A DNA stretch of 64,000 nucleotides from contig DASWQH010000036.1 of the NCBI GenBank assembly GCA_036403815.1, positions 62,001-126,000 of the forward strand. The letters are read 5' to 3'. The position numbers and the translations under genes were made by a program. Positions 43,201 through 51,607 of the stretch are shown here, in pieces. How positions within the stretch are numbered: the stretch's first letter is position 1; each line of letters opens with the position of its first letter. The notes beneath the pieces were generated by a model, which made no database searches, was not told the DNA's origin, and saw only the letters and a program-made list of their open reading frames with translations. This DNA comes from JACVRN01 sp036403815. GTDB taxonomy: Bacteria > Acidobacteriota > Blastocatellia > Pyrinomonadales > Pyrinomonadaceae.

Positions 43201-43797
43201 GACGGTGTGACGGTCGGTCTCATCAACAAGGATTCGTTCCTGTGGACATTCGGCGACATCGTTCGCGGCACGTGGCCTACGGAGTTCGGGCGAAAGCGAG
43301 CTACAGCCTTCTCTTATGTGATGAACAACTACTGGAACACCAACTATGTCGCCGCGCAGGGAGGCGACTTTACATTCCGCTACGTGTTCACGAGCGCAAG
43401 GGACTTGAACCATGCTGCTCTGAATCGCATGGGCTGGGAGGAGACCACTCCGCTTGAGCGCACTCTGGTCAAATCGCAGGATCAGACTTACCCTGTGAAG
43501 CGTACTTTGCCAGCCGCGAAGATGAGCTTCCTTCAAATCTCCACACCGTCGGTCTTGCTGAGCACCTGGAAGCTGGCGGAAGATGGCAACGGTTCCGTGC
43601 TTCGCTTCATAGAGCTGGGGGGAAGTCGCGGCAGGGTATCCGTCAGCAGCCCCTTGCTGCAATCACCCTCCGCCCAGTCTTGTAACGCAATGGAAGACTG
43701 CGGCCAGGCTTTGCAGGGAACAAGCAACGGATTCAGTTTTGAAATCGGCCCCAGGCAAATCATCACCACGCGTGTGAAGTCTGCGCAGGCGCAGTAG
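40267..43797 (+). CDS. Secreted alpha-mannosidase-like glycoside hydrolase (GH38, divergent)
   Basis: A 1176-residue protein with a signal peptide (cleavage near ALGQE). After an accessory beta region it has the GH38 catalytic barrel. The metal-binding motif reads H307-Q-H309-L-D311-V-G-Y. The likely nucleophile is D420 in VNITDVPSYTW, a variant of the usual DPFGHS motif. The mid-domain and a large C-terminal beta-sandwich region follow (about 790-1160, NTIENSFYRVQLDPQTGAVS). It should remove alpha-mannosyl residues outside the cytoplasm. The active-site variation means the specificity may differ from classical mannosidases. Confidence 0.85.
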   Translation: MHRHALRGAVLLLILAASALGQERSIWKIGEFNGSSFEFTGQASQAGVFVVSTSQPKDWAASQQAVVPEKIGGAVPRRIQFELPEAPRGSYRLKLGLIMLTPRVPVIELTVNGHRGRFYQRAEVDYQEGNLEGAILPQYGIGSMSMDIPADFLKQGRNEISLTAVTDPLSTRLPGGEITDDAIITYDALELISISNSKPAVGIVSAEAKPTVFYKREGGKLSEVVSVLVRWNRIAPQGELRLSLPGWKSAQPLASNYEFGEERFEFLVPEFSAGARATINISAGGRNYNFSQTLKPARKWTVYMVPHQHLDVGYSDFQSKLAELHARAINDAMEMSTQYPEFKYSLDGYWQAQQFLEGRTESEKQKFYQAVREKKIYVPAQHSVMLTGFGTAETLLRSFYGSYKLNRAAGGPWGYVNITDVPSYTWSYASILSAAGIKYFSAAANADRGPTLMLGNLHRRSPFWWEGPDGSRVLMWYARHYHQIRSEFGLPPVVATGYEGISSFLNVYERPDYTADAVLLHGSQWENTSLYAEQASLVRRWNSTFAYPLLQFSGFGEAIENIASRSKEKLPVIRGDGGPYWEDGIASDAYYAGMERENERRALSAEKLSTVASMVDKRTQPSRKALDDMWNNILLMNEHTWGWGRSVTEPKSEDSVRELAYKRLRGTVARDAVDYLLERSMTTIAGQIDTPQRALVVFNTLNWPRNGWVEFDLQKTRELVDIETGQRVQFDVLEDHPAYQRIRFLARDVPALGYRNYAVRDKAPGTTSSMISSASVQPATPAGVQSAVTPGAASPQTQSNTIENSFYRVQLDPQTGAVSSIYDKQLKRELVDSSSPYRFNQYVYVTGGDEFPNQLLTYRKWSPVARLETHGTEGGRVVSISRTPTGWLARLESRSLNTPQISTEIILFDNEKKIEFINRVRKDEVYKKEGVYFAFPFAIREPQFQFDVQTAVVNPAKDMIPGAGKEWFSSQNWVTVGGDGVTVGLINKDSFLWTFGDIVRGTWPTEFGRKRATAFSYVMNNYWNTNYVAAQGGDFTFRYVFTSARDLNHAALNRMGWEETTPLERTLVKSQDQTYPVKRTLPAAKMSFLQISTPSVLLSTWKLAEDGNGSVLRFIELGGSRGRVSVSSPLLQSPSAQSCNAMEDCGQALQGTSNGFSFEIGPRQIITTRVKSAQAQ

Positions 43798-43853
43798 CCT
43801 GCATAATCGTAGAGTCCGAAACTGATTGAGTCAGCCGAAGCGAGAGGTCAATT

Positions 43854-45176
43854 ATGCAAGCTACTAAAACTCAAGGCGATGCCCTAGCCCTTCCGGGCGT
43901 GATGGCGATGAGTCCTACAAACGCGCGCTACAAGGTGCTGAGTCTCTTGTTTGCGCTCGCCTCTTTGACCTATCTGGATCGCCTGTGCATCTCTGTCGCC
44001 GCCCCGGCCATCATTCAGGAGTTTCAATTCACGCCCGTGCAGATGGGTTATATCTTCAGCGCGTTCACCTTCGCCTACGCCGTCTTCGAGATTCCGAGCG
44101 GCTGGTTCGGAGATTACTTCGGGACGCGCAAGGCTCTGACGAGAATCGTGCTCTGGTGGTCTACGTTCACAATCCTGACGGCGACGACCGTTGGCTTCAA
44201 GTCGCTCTTCCTTGTGCGCCTGTTGTTCGGCGCTGGCGAAGCTGGAGCTATTCCCAATAGCGCATCCACTGTCTCTCGCTGGTTTCCGGCCTCCCAGAGA
44301 GGGCGCGCGATGGGCACAGTCTGCATAGGCCATGCTCTGGGCGCGGCGGCCACCCCGCCGATTATCTTCATGCTGATCGAGTTGCAGGGCTGGCGACTGC
44401 CGTTCATGGAATTCGGCGCGCTCGGCTTCATCTGGTGTGTCGTCTGGTACTGGTGGTATCGCGACACGCCGGAAAAGCATCCTTCGGTGAATGAGGCGGA
44501 GATAAAAGTAATACGCGACGGGCTGCCCGTGCTACAGCAACATTCGCACAAGATTCCGTGGCGCGCTTTTATCAAGAGCAAAAATATCTTCTTCCTCTGC
44601 GCGATGTATTTTGCTTACGGCTACAGCCTCTATTTTTATATCACGTGGCTTCCGACCTACCTGCTGAAGGCGCGCGGCTTTACCACTGCGGGCGCTGGCT
44701 TCTTCTCCGCTCTGCCCTGGATATTCGGGGCCGTAGCCTTCTTGTGCGGCGGCTGGATTACGGACTGGCTGGTTATGCGCGGCCAACGAAAGCTTGCGCG
44801 CTGTGGTCTGGGCGCATTCGGGCTGACGATGAGCGCCCTGATGCTGATTCTTGTAGCCCGCGCCGAGAATCCAATCGTCGCGGCGCTGCTGATTGCCGTG
44901 GCTCTTTATTTCCAGTTCCTGACGACACCTGCGGTCTGGGCAACCTGTCTGGACATAGGCAAGAGTAGGTCTGGAGTAGTGGCGGGCACGACCAACATGT
45001 TCGGCAATCTGGCGGGCACTCTTGCTCCCATAGTCTTCGGGTATGTACTACAGAAGTGGGGTTCATGGACTATTCCATTCTATGTCGCGGCGGCCTTTCT
45101 GGCTGTCGGCGTCGTCATGTGGTTCTTCATAGACCCGAACCAGTCGCTTGAAGAAGTGCAGGTTTCAGAGGCTTGA
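43854..45176 (+). CDS. MFS sugar-acid transporter (ACS family)
   Basis: A 440-residue permease with twelve membrane helices. The sequence LTYLDRLCISVAAPAI, the loop GWFGDYFGTRKALTR and RLLFGAGEAGAIPNSAS are typical of the anion:cation symporter group that includes ExuT, GudP and GarP. These import hexuronates and aldarates with protons. It is the first gene of a run with the kinase and aldolase downstream (18-20 bp gaps), which suggests uptake of the compound they degrade. Confidence 0.88.
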   Translation: MQATKTQGDALALPGVMAMSPTNARYKVLSLLFALASLTYLDRLCISVAAPAIIQEFQFTPVQMGYIFSAFTFAYAVFEIPSGWFGDYFGTRKALTRIVLWWSTFTILTATTVGFKSLFLVRLLFGAGEAGAIPNSASTVSRWFPASQRGRAMGTVCIGHALGAAATPPIIFMLIELQGWRLPFMEFGALGFIWCVVWYWWYRDTPEKHPSVNEAEIKVIRDGLPVLQQHSHKIPWRAFIKSKNIFFLCAMYFAYGYSLYFYITWLPTYLLKARGFTTAGAGFFSALPWIFGAVAFLCGGWITDWLVMRGQRKLARCGLGAFGLTMSALMLILVARAENPIVAALLIAVALYFQFLTTPAVWATCLDIGKSRSGVVAGTTNMFGNLAGTLAPIVFGYVLQKWGSWTIPFYVAAAFLAVGVVMWFFIDPNQSLEEVQVSEA

Positions 45177-45197
45177 GATTGGTAGAGAGGACGATTG

Positions 45198-46199
45198 ATG
45201 TCGGTTGAGCATAGTAGCTATGACGTTCTGGCTATAGGCCGTAGCTCGATTGATCTCTATGCCAACGAAATCGGCGTGCCCTTCACGGAGATTAAGAGCT
45301 TTGCAGCTTACGTCGGCGGCAGCCCCACCAATATCAGCGTCGGTGCGCGGCGTCTGGGATTACGCACGGCTCTCCTGACGGCAGTCGGAGAAGATTACGT
45401 AGGAGATTTCGTTCTCAGCTTTCTTGAAAAAGAAGGCATCGTTACGGAGTTCAGCACACGCAAGGCGGGCAGACGAACGAGCGCCTTCATCCTTGGCATA
45501 GAACCGCCCGACCGCTTCTCCCTGGTTCCATACAGGGATAACTGCGCCGACCTTGAATTGACGATTGACGACGTGCTGCGCGCGCCCATCGCAGAGAGCC
45601 GCGTGCTTTTGATTACAGGCACGGGTTTGAGTCGACAGCCGAGCCGCGATGCAACTTTCTTCGCCGCCGAGCAGGCCAGAGTACACGGCTCAAAGGTCAT
45701 TCTCGATTTAGACTTTCGTCCAGAACTGTGGCCTGACTTGCGCGCCTTTGGAGTTTCGATGCGCTCCATCATGCATTTAGTAAACGTAGTCATAGGAACG
45801 CATGATGAAGTTAAAGCGGCTGTGCTTTCCGGCGCGGCCAATCAAGCCGCTGTCGTAGAGACGGACGATAACCTTTCAAGTGGAATCAAAGCGGTGATGG
45901 CTTCCGGCCTGCAAGCTCTTGTCATGAAGCGCGGCGCAGCCTCTACGCTTATCTATCTTCAGGACGACCGCGTTCTGGAAGCAGCAACGTTTGCGGTCGA
46001 GGTCTTGAATGTCCTGGGCGCGGGCGATGCCTTTGCGAGCGGATTTCTTTATGGCTACCTGAAGGGCTGGGACTGGCATAGAGCTGCGCGTATGGGTAAT
46101 GCCTGCGGCGCTCTGGTGGTCACTCGCCACGGCTGCGCCAACTTTATGCCCTACGAACAAGAGGCTTTGACTTTCATTGAAGAAAGAGGAGGGTTTTAA
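45198..46199 (+). CDS. iolC: PfkB family kinase, 5-dehydro-2-deoxygluconokinase-like
   Basis: A 333-residue sugar kinase from the ATG at 45198 (AGAGG upstream; a TTG at 45195 precedes it). The N-terminus (LAIGRSSIDLYANEIGVPF, then YVGGSPTNISVGARRLG) and the active-site LNVLGAGDAFASGFLYGYL near residue 274 match IolC. IolC phosphorylates 5-dehydro-2-deoxygluconate in myo-inositol breakdown. It is tightly coupled to the next gene (3 nt). No other inositol genes (iolB, iolD, iolE) are in the window, so a related sugar acid is possible. Confidence 0.85.
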   Translation: MSVEHSSYDVLAIGRSSIDLYANEIGVPFTEIKSFAAYVGGSPTNISVGARRLGLRTALLTAVGEDYVGDFVLSFLEKEGIVTEFSTRKAGRRTSAFILGIEPPDRFSLVPYRDNCADLELTIDDVLRAPIAESRVLLITGTGLSRQPSRDATFFAAEQARVHGSKVILDLDFRPELWPDLRAFGVSMRSIMHLVNVVIGTHDEVKAAVLSGAANQAAVVETDDNLSSGIKAVMASGLQALVMKRGAASTLIYLQDDRVLEAATFAVEVLNVLGAGDAFASGFLYGYLKGWDWHRAARMGNACGALVVTRHGCANFMPYEQEALTFIEERGGF

Positions 46200-46202
46200 G
46201 AT

Positions 46203-47216
46203 TTGACTTTTAGCGCGAAAGAATTTCTTCCCGCAGCGGTTCTGGCAAAGGTGACGGACATACGCGTGACGGAGCCTGAGCGCTCGCTACAGGTGGCAAA
46301 GGAACGTGTGCGGCGCGAGCACCTGACCATCAACGGCAAGCTTAATATCCTTGCGGCTGACCACCCTGCGCGTCGTGTGACGCGTGTCGGCGATGACCCG
46401 CTCAGGATGGCCGACCGCCACGAATACATGGCCCGCATACTGCGCGTCATGATGAGCGACGGCGTGGACGGCCTGCTGGCGACGATGGATATTCTGGAAG
46501 ATTTATTGCTCATACACCACCTGATGCGAAAGTCAGGCAGGCAGGGCTTTCTTGATAACAAGGTGCTCCTTGCGAGCTTCAATCGCGGTGGACTTCTGGG
46601 GAGTAGCTGGGAGATAGATGACCCCAACTCCGGCCCGACCGCCGCGAGTTGCGCCGAGTGGAGACTGGATGGCGCGAAGATTCTACTGCGTCTCTGTGAT
46701 GCGGAAAAGGATTCGCTCAAGACGCTGCTTGCAACTGTGCAGGCGATTACGGAATTGAACGCAGTTGGTCTTCCGATGTTTCTGGAATCTTTGCCGGTTG
46801 AGAAAACGGAGAACGGCTATAAGATAATCAAGTCTGCCGAAGAACTGGCGCGCACTGCCGGAGCAGCGGCGGCCATGGGCGACAGTGCTCGCTATCTTTG
46901 GTTGAAGCTGCCCTATTGCGAGAATTATGAAATGGTGGCGGGCGCGACAACGCTGCCGATTCTACTTTTAGGCGGCGAGCCGGTGGGTGACGCCACTCCG
47001 TTCTTGAGAGAACTCGCGGCTGGCCTCAAGGCTGGCCCGAACGTGCGCGGCGCGCTTGTTGGTCGCAACATACTTTATCCCGGCGATGATGATCCGCTTG
47101 CTATTATCGAATCAGTAGGTGGGATTATTCACCAGGGGTGGAGCGTCGAGCAGGCTCTGGATGCTCAGGCTAATCATCGCGGGCGTGATATGGACTGGCT
47201 GTCCGGCCTTGCCTGA
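46203..47216 (+). CDS. Cgl0159-like (beta/alpha)8 aldolase
   Basis: A 337-residue barrel protein starting with TTG. A strong AGGAGGG site overlaps the end of iolC, so the two are translationally coupled. The segments LNILAADHPARR and DGVDGLLATMDILEDLLLIH, followed later by LPILLLGGEPVGD and GRNILYPGDDDPL, match the Cgl0159 family of class I aldolase-like barrels found in inositol-type clusters. In the pathway the kinase product would be cleaved to a three-carbon aldehyde and a triose phosphate, so an aldolase role fits. This is inference from context and fold; catalytic lysine not assigned. Confidence 0.7.
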   Translation: MTFSAKEFLPAAVLAKVTDIRVTEPERSLQVAKERVRREHLTINGKLNILAADHPARRVTRVGDDPLRMADRHEYMARILRVMMSDGVDGLLATMDILEDLLLIHHLMRKSGRQGFLDNKVLLASFNRGGLLGSSWEIDDPNSGPTAASCAEWRLDGAKILLRLCDAEKDSLKTLLATVQAITELNAVGLPMFLESLPVEKTENGYKIIKSAEELARTAGAAAAMGDSARYLWLKLPYCENYEMVAGATTLPILLLGGEPVGDATPFLRELAAGLKAGPNVRGALVGRNILYPGDDDPLAIIESVGGIIHQGWSVEQALDAQANHRGRDMDWLSGLA

Positions 47217-47271
47217 AAAGCTGATGAAGTAAGACGCAACCGAAAGCCAGCGAAGGCGGGATTGGTTAACC

Positions 47272-47488
47272 AACGTGAGTTCGATATAAGCATTTGAGAT
47301 GTTTATTGGCTCCGTAGGAGCTAAATGTTTATAGTAGCCGGATGATACATGAATCAAGCTCCGCGAGGTGCGATATGTGCTCTATCAACTAACATTTAGC
47401 TCCTACGGAGCTTGGTTCATTTGGGCGACTGTCAGCTATAAACATTTAGCTCCTACGGAGCTTTCTTCTCTTACGTCGAACTGACGTT
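47272..47488. mobile_element. REP/MITE-like element with ACGTGAGTTCGA-type ends (intact copy)
   Basis: The left end AACGTGAGTTCGATATAAG (47272-47290) is matched in inverted form by CTTACGTCGAACTGACGTT (47470-47488). The inside holds several CTCCGTAGGAGC/CTCCTACGGAGC palindromes with AAATGTTTATAG tails, and GGATGATACATG plus CTCCGCGAGGTGC. It fills the gap between two convergent stop codons (47216 and 47511) and could stop both transcripts. Confidence 0.75.
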
Positions 47489-47510
47489 AACCAAGCTCGC
47501 CTTCCCACAT

Positions 47511-48137
47511 CTACCCGAAGCCTCTCTTTAATTCTTCAATCTCATCCACTGTCAGGTGACGAACTTTCTCACCGCGCAAGATGAAATAGAGGCGGGCGGT
47601 CTGTTCCAATTCTTCCGTGCGGTCTACGGCTTCGCCTAGGCTGGAGCCGGAACAGATTACACCGTGATTTCTCAGTAGCATACAGTGATTCTCTGAGGCC
47701 GCATCCTCCACCGCTTCGGCTAATCCTTGCGAGCCGGGGCGGAAATAGGGCAGCACTGCGAGCGGAGCTACGCGCATGAAGTAATAAGGCGTGAGCGGCG
47801 GAAGCGGATCATTGGGGTCGAAAGATTCCAGACAGGAGAGTGCGACCGAATAGGTCGAATGTAAATGCACGATTGCCTGTGCGTCTTTCCTCTGTCTGTA
47901 GACTGCGAGGTGGAAAGGGAACTCCTTGGACGGGCGATTTTCGTTCCGGCTCGCTCCCTGTAAATCAATGCACGCAAGCTGAGCCGGTTTGAGACTGCTT
48001 AAAGATTCTCCCGTCGGAGTAATCCAGACCTCATCATCTACGCGCACGGAAATGTTGCCTGTAGAGCCGAACGCATAGCCTCTTCGGTAGAAGCTTGCGG
48101 CCACCTCGCACAGATTTTCAAGCAGCGGGCTGTTCAT
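47511..48137 (-). CDS. otnC: Class II aldolase, 3-oxo-tetronate 4-phosphate decarboxylase-like
   Basis: A 208-residue class II aldolase/adducin-fold enzyme. AFGSTGNISVRVDD and VWITPTGESLSSL, the zinc histidines in VHLHSTYS and the distal LLRNHGVICSG are all present. In operons with an OtnK-type kinase this family acts as OtnC, decarboxylating 3-oxo-tetronate 4-phosphate to dihydroxyacetone phosphate. It is the last gene of a three-gene minus-strand set with otnK 66 bp upstream. Sequence alone cannot fully exclude an L-fuculose-phosphate aldolase role, but the kinase partner favours OtnC. Confidence 0.85.
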   Translation of the reverse strand: MNSPLLENLCEVAASFYRRGYAFGSTGNISVRVDDEVWITPTGESLSSLKPAQLACIDLQGASRNENRPSKEFPFHLAVYRQRKDAQAIVHLHSTYSVALSCLESFDPNDPLPPLTPYYFMRVAPLAVLPYFRPGSQGLAEAVEDAASENHCMLLRNHGVICSGSSLGEAVDRTEELEQTARLYFILRGEKVRHLTVDEIEELKRGFG

Positions 48138-48203
48138 GTGTGTTCAATAGATGAAATGCTCAAGCGGTTAATTATTCTGTAAGACTGTCTTGAATAGCTC
48201 TTC

Positions 48204-49538
48204 TCAAATCATGTAGTCGGCTACCTGTGCTATGGCTTGTAGAGCTTTGCCATAGAAATCAGCGCTTCCGAAATTTCCTGATTTGAGCGCGACGGGAAAG
48301 CGAAATCTCCCTAATGAAAAACATAGTGGGACGCCGGGTTCAATATTATGCCCGACCCGCAACGCTCCAAGTTCCAGACGGCGGCATAAGGCTCCTGAAG
48401 CTTCTCCACCCGCGATAACAAGGCCGCCGACCATCTGGTCTTGCAGAACTTCAAGCACAAGGTCGGCCAGAGCGTATGAGATTGATTGGCCTAGAGAGGA
48501 GACCGTTAATCCCTCGCTTGCTCCCCACTCCTGCACCCGCCGAACTTCTATAGGCGAATCGGTCGTCGTCAGCAGGAAATGCTGTCCGGCTGCTAATTGT
48601 TCTCGAATCCCGTTGATTAAAGCTGTGCGGTCGAACACACGAGACAGCAACTCCTCCGGGCTGATGCGTGCCGACGGAATATTCTGCGCGGCCAGCCACT
48701 CATTCTGACCACGCGTCGCTACAGAACAACTGCCCGCGACAATCAGGCACCCTTCTCTGCTGGCGGTCGCAACCGGAGCGTCGAGTTCATTCTGCTCTTC
48801 TGATACCCATCCTCGCTCACGAAAGACGGCGGGCATCTTGATGCCGAAGGCGGAGCTTCCGGTCACAAGGCGCAGGTCGCAGGACGCGCGACAGATTGTC
48901 TCAAGGTGTTGGTCGTTCAAGCAGTCAACGATTGCTATAGCGATGCCTGCTTCGCGCAGCTTCTCGAAGCGTTGACGGAGCGGCTCTTCGCCCGCTTCGA
49001 CTTCCATGTAGGAAGCAAGCCCCACTTTTCGCGTCGTCTGTCGGCTAAGAAGGTCAACCAGATTGGGATTGGTCATGGGGGTGAGCGGGTGGTCTCGCAT
49101 CGTAGAGTCGCTCAACAATTGATGATGAACGAAATGATAACCCTGATATGTGGTTCTCCCGTTCACCGGCAAGGCCGGAAGCGCGATGGTGAATTCTTCA
49201 TCCAGCTCATCGAGCGCCGCGTCAATTGATGTCCCTATGTTTCCTTCAGGCGTTGAATCGAATGTGCTGCAATACTTGATTTGAAAGATGTGCGGGTCTC
49301 TCAATTTAAGAAGCCGCATAGCTTCTCGTGTGCGTTCCAGCGAAAGCTGGGGCGGGAGATTGCGTGTCCCTTCTGCCATCACGACCGCGTGATAGCCCGC
49401 GCTCCACTCCAGAAATTGTGCCTCCGGCGGCAGGTCAATAACAAGGAGCGTGCGCAGGTTCTGCTCGGCCAGCATCCCGGCCAGGTCACTCGCCCCCGTG
49501 TCGTCATCCGCGACCGCCGCGAACACCAGTCTTTTCAT
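48204..49538 (-). CDS. otnK: 3-oxo-tetronate kinase-like protein (DUF1537 family)
   Basis: A 444-residue four-carbon acid sugar kinase. The N-terminal domain begins FAAVADDDTGASDLAG. The middle carries VVAGSCSVATRGQNEWL-like sequence, and the C-terminal nucleotide-binding part has GGLVIAGGEASGALCRRLELGALRVG. OtnK phosphorylates 3-oxo-tetronate (from L-threonate or D-erythronate breakdown) before OtnC acts. The oxidising dehydrogenase and the isomerase OtnI are not seen nearby. Assignment to the family is firm; the exact sugar acid is inferred. Confidence 0.88.
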   Translation of the reverse strand: MKRLVFAAVADDDTGASDLAGMLAEQNLRTLLVIDLPPEAQFLEWSAGYHAVVMAEGTRNLPPQLSLERTREAMRLLKLRDPHIFQIKYCSTFDSTPEGNIGTSIDAALDELDEEFTIALPALPVNGRTTYQGYHFVHHQLLSDSTMRDHPLTPMTNPNLVDLLSRQTTRKVGLASYMEVEAGEEPLRQRFEKLREAGIAIAIVDCLNDQHLETICRASCDLRLVTGSSAFGIKMPAVFRERGWVSEEQNELDAPVATASREGCLIVAGSCSVATRGQNEWLAAQNIPSARISPEELLSRVFDRTALINGIREQLAAGQHFLLTTTDSPIEVRRVQEWGASEGLTVSSLGQSISYALADLVLEVLQDQMVGGLVIAGGEASGALCRRLELGALRVGHNIEPGVPLCFSLGRFRFPVALKSGNFGSADFYGKALQAIAQVADYMI

Positions 49539-49616
49539 CTTGGTTTCAGGTCAGGCTTCATAAAGTTTAAGCTCGAAAAAGATAAAGGCGCAGCCGGAAA
49601 TAAATGCGCCGGTGTT

Positions 49617-50282
49617 TCAGTTGAGCGCGTCTCTGATAGCGTTCAGGCTGGTATGCAGGCTTGAGAGCACGGGCACCTTTGTGCGGCCATCTACGCGGGG
49701 CAATATGCGCGCCATCGAAACCTGTGCCAGAACAATTGCGGACACATCGCGCCGCTCAAGCTCATCTATAACCGCGAGCAGCAGCTCATCATGTCGCTCT
49801 GTATCATTAGCCAGCAGCGCTTTATAAGCTTCGGGCGCGACCTCTTGAATAATCTCTATTGACGTTCCGGCTTCGATGGCCGCCTCTTTAAGAAGCCTGC
49901 CGGTAGGCTCAAGCGTCGGTGGAAATGTTGCCGCAACCCCGATTCTTTTCCCCGTCCTGACGGCGAGGCGTGCCATCGGGTAATCTATCTTCAAAACGGG
50001 GAAGGCAAAATCTTTTCCGAGCCGCTCACTCATCTCTTTTGAGACGGACGAGCAGGTAATCATCGCCAATTCTGCGCCGTAAACTTCGCGCGCCGTCCTA
50101 ATCATCTCTGAGAGGCGCGTCTCGGCGGCCTGGAAATTTTTGGCGGCCAGCAGGCGCAGGAGTCCGTCGTCTAAAAGATTGGTTATCTCCAGTTCCGGCG
50201 CAGCCTCGCTGTAGAACTGCATCAAAGGGCCTATGGCCGCCGGAGAGGTATGTATGAACCCGATTTTCTTTGAAGTCGTCAT
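49617..50282 (-). CDS. Asp/Glu/hydantoin racemase-like protein lacking the second cysteine
   Basis: A 221-residue protein of the aspartate/glutamate/hydantoin racemase fold. The first catalytic cysteine is clear in LAMITCSSVSKEM. Where the second should be, the sequence reads AIVLAQVSMARI, with glutamine in place of cysteine. A normal two-base racemase is therefore unlikely; a one-base isomerase or decarboxylase-like reaction is possible. It is the first gene of the set with otnK and otnC (78 bp upstream of otnK), so it may process a tetronate-type intermediate. Confidence 0.8.
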   Translation of the reverse strand: MTTSKKIGFIHTSPAAIGPLMQFYSEAAPELEITNLLDDGLLRLLAAKNFQAAETRLSEMIRTAREVYGAELAMITCSSVSKEMSERLGKDFAFPVLKIDYPMARLAVRTGKRIGVAATFPPTLEPTGRLLKEAAIEAGTSIEIIQEVAPEAYKALLANDTERHDELLLAVIDELERRDVSAIVLAQVSMARILPRVDGRTKVPVLSSLHTSLNAIRDALN

Positions 50283-50603
50283 GTGCTCTCGGTTTTAATC
50301 TGAAAGTAATCCGAAATTATACTGACTTGGACTAAAGCTGCAAGCTTAGAAAACAAAGCTTGTCAGTTGCCGCGCTTAACTGGTAATGTGCGTTCGCACA
50401 TCCTTTGTGAGCTTCTTCGTCCCGTCTGTTCCTATAGATTTGTAAGTATAAGAAAGCATTTCACGCGTCCGGTCTTTGGTAAAGAGTACGATGGCCTGAC
50501 TAGAGTTTCGGGACTTTGGTCGGGCTAGCGAACAAAGTTCTACTCCTTTATGATTTTATTTAGTGTCCCTTATTTTCTTTGTTGAAAGGTCTGACAAGAA
50601 CCG
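50283..50603. promoter_or_regulatory. Divergent control region with a 16-bp palindrome
   Basis: This 321-bp gap must hold the promoters of both the racemase-like operon and the sugar-binding protein gene. ATGTGCG-TT-CGCACAT at 50386-50401 is a perfect 7-bp-arm dyad and a candidate operator. No regulator gene is adjacent. Confidence 0.45.
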
Positions 50604-51542
50604 ATGAGATTATTTGTTTACACGTTGTGCGTGACACTTGTGCTCGGAGCGTCGCTGGCTTCGGGCGGTTGCAATCGTGGCGGCAAAGGTTCCGGCGCAA
50701 AGCGTATAGGCGTGACGCTCCTGACCCGTGAGCATGAGTTTTACAGGCAACTGGAAGCCGGGCTGAAAGAGGCCGCGGACAAGCAGGGTTACCAGTTGAT
50801 TATTACTTCCGGCGACTTTGACCTCGCCAAGCAGCAGTCGCAGATTGAAAACTTTATAGTACAGGGCGTAGACGCCATCATCGTCTGCCCGGCTGACTCG
50901 AAAGGCATAGGCCCGGCCATTGAACGGGCTAATGAGGCAAAGATTCCCGTCTTCACCGCAGACATAGCGGCGCAGGGCGGACAGATAGTATCTCATGTCG
51001 CTTCCGATAATTTGTCTGGTGGCCGCCTGGCCGCAGACTTTATTGCAAAGGCGCTTAACGGGCAGGGGAACGTCGGCGTCATAGGCCAGCAGGAAGTGCA
51101 ATCCGGGCTGGATAGAGAGCTGGGCTTTAAAGAAGAGATGAAGAAATATCCGGGCATCAAGATTGTTTCGGTCTTGAACGGCGGCGGCGTGCGCGACCGC
51201 GCGCTCAAAGCCGCGGACGATATGCTTCAGGGTAACTCCGACCTGAAAGCCATCTTCGGTATTAATGATGATTCGGCGCTCGGCGCACTGTCTGCCGTAG
51301 AAGCGCGTGGCCGCAATGACATGGTCATTGTGGGTTACGACGCCACCGCAGAGGCCGTCAAAGCCATTCAGCGCGGAAGCGCACTCAAAGCCGACGTAGC
51401 GCAGCAGCCGCGCGACCTTGGAGCCAAAACGATTGAAGCCATCAGCACGCACTTTAGCGGCGGGCAGGTTCCAAAGAGTATCGCCGTGCCAGTCAAGATA
51501 GTTGACGCCAACAGCTTGAAGGCAGGCGCGCCTTCGCAGTAG
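50604..51542 (+). CDS. Sugar ABC transporter substrate-binding lipoprotein (RbsB-like)
   Basis: A 312-residue periplasmic-binding protein of the ribose/galactose type. The signal ends in LASGGC, making C23 the probable lipid anchor. The mature part (RIGVTLLTREHEFYRQLEAG and then IVQGVDAIIVCPADSKGIGP) is typical of the Peripla_BP_4 family. It captures a sugar for the permease encoded 65 bp downstream. The usual ATPase gene between or beside them is missing. The ligand is not predictable from sequence, though the neighbours suggest a rare sugar or sugar acid. Confidence 0.9.
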   Translation: MRLFVYTLCVTLVLGASLASGGCNRGGKGSGAKRIGVTLLTREHEFYRQLEAGLKEAADKQGYQLIITSGDFDLAKQQSQIENFIVQGVDAIIVCPADSKGIGPAIERANEAKIPVFTADIAAQGGQIVSHVASDNLSGGRLAADFIAKALNGQGNVGVIGQQEVQSGLDRELGFKEEMKKYPGIKIVSVLNGGGVRDRALKAADDMLQGNSDLKAIFGINDDSALGALSAVEARGRNDMVIVGYDATAEAVKAIQRGSALKADVAQQPRDLGAKTIEAISTHFSGGQVPKSIAVPVKIVDANSLKAGAPSQ

Positions 51543-51607
51543 CAATAGCAGTTAGCATAAAGCTAGGATAATCTTCCCGTTCTATACGCGCAGGGGAGCA
51601 GATAACT

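Noticed and set aside
50610..51545. A 311-codon minus-strand frame covering the sugar-binding protein gene
   Set aside because: It is the antisense of a clear RbsB-like lipoprotein and lacks any domain or start signal.
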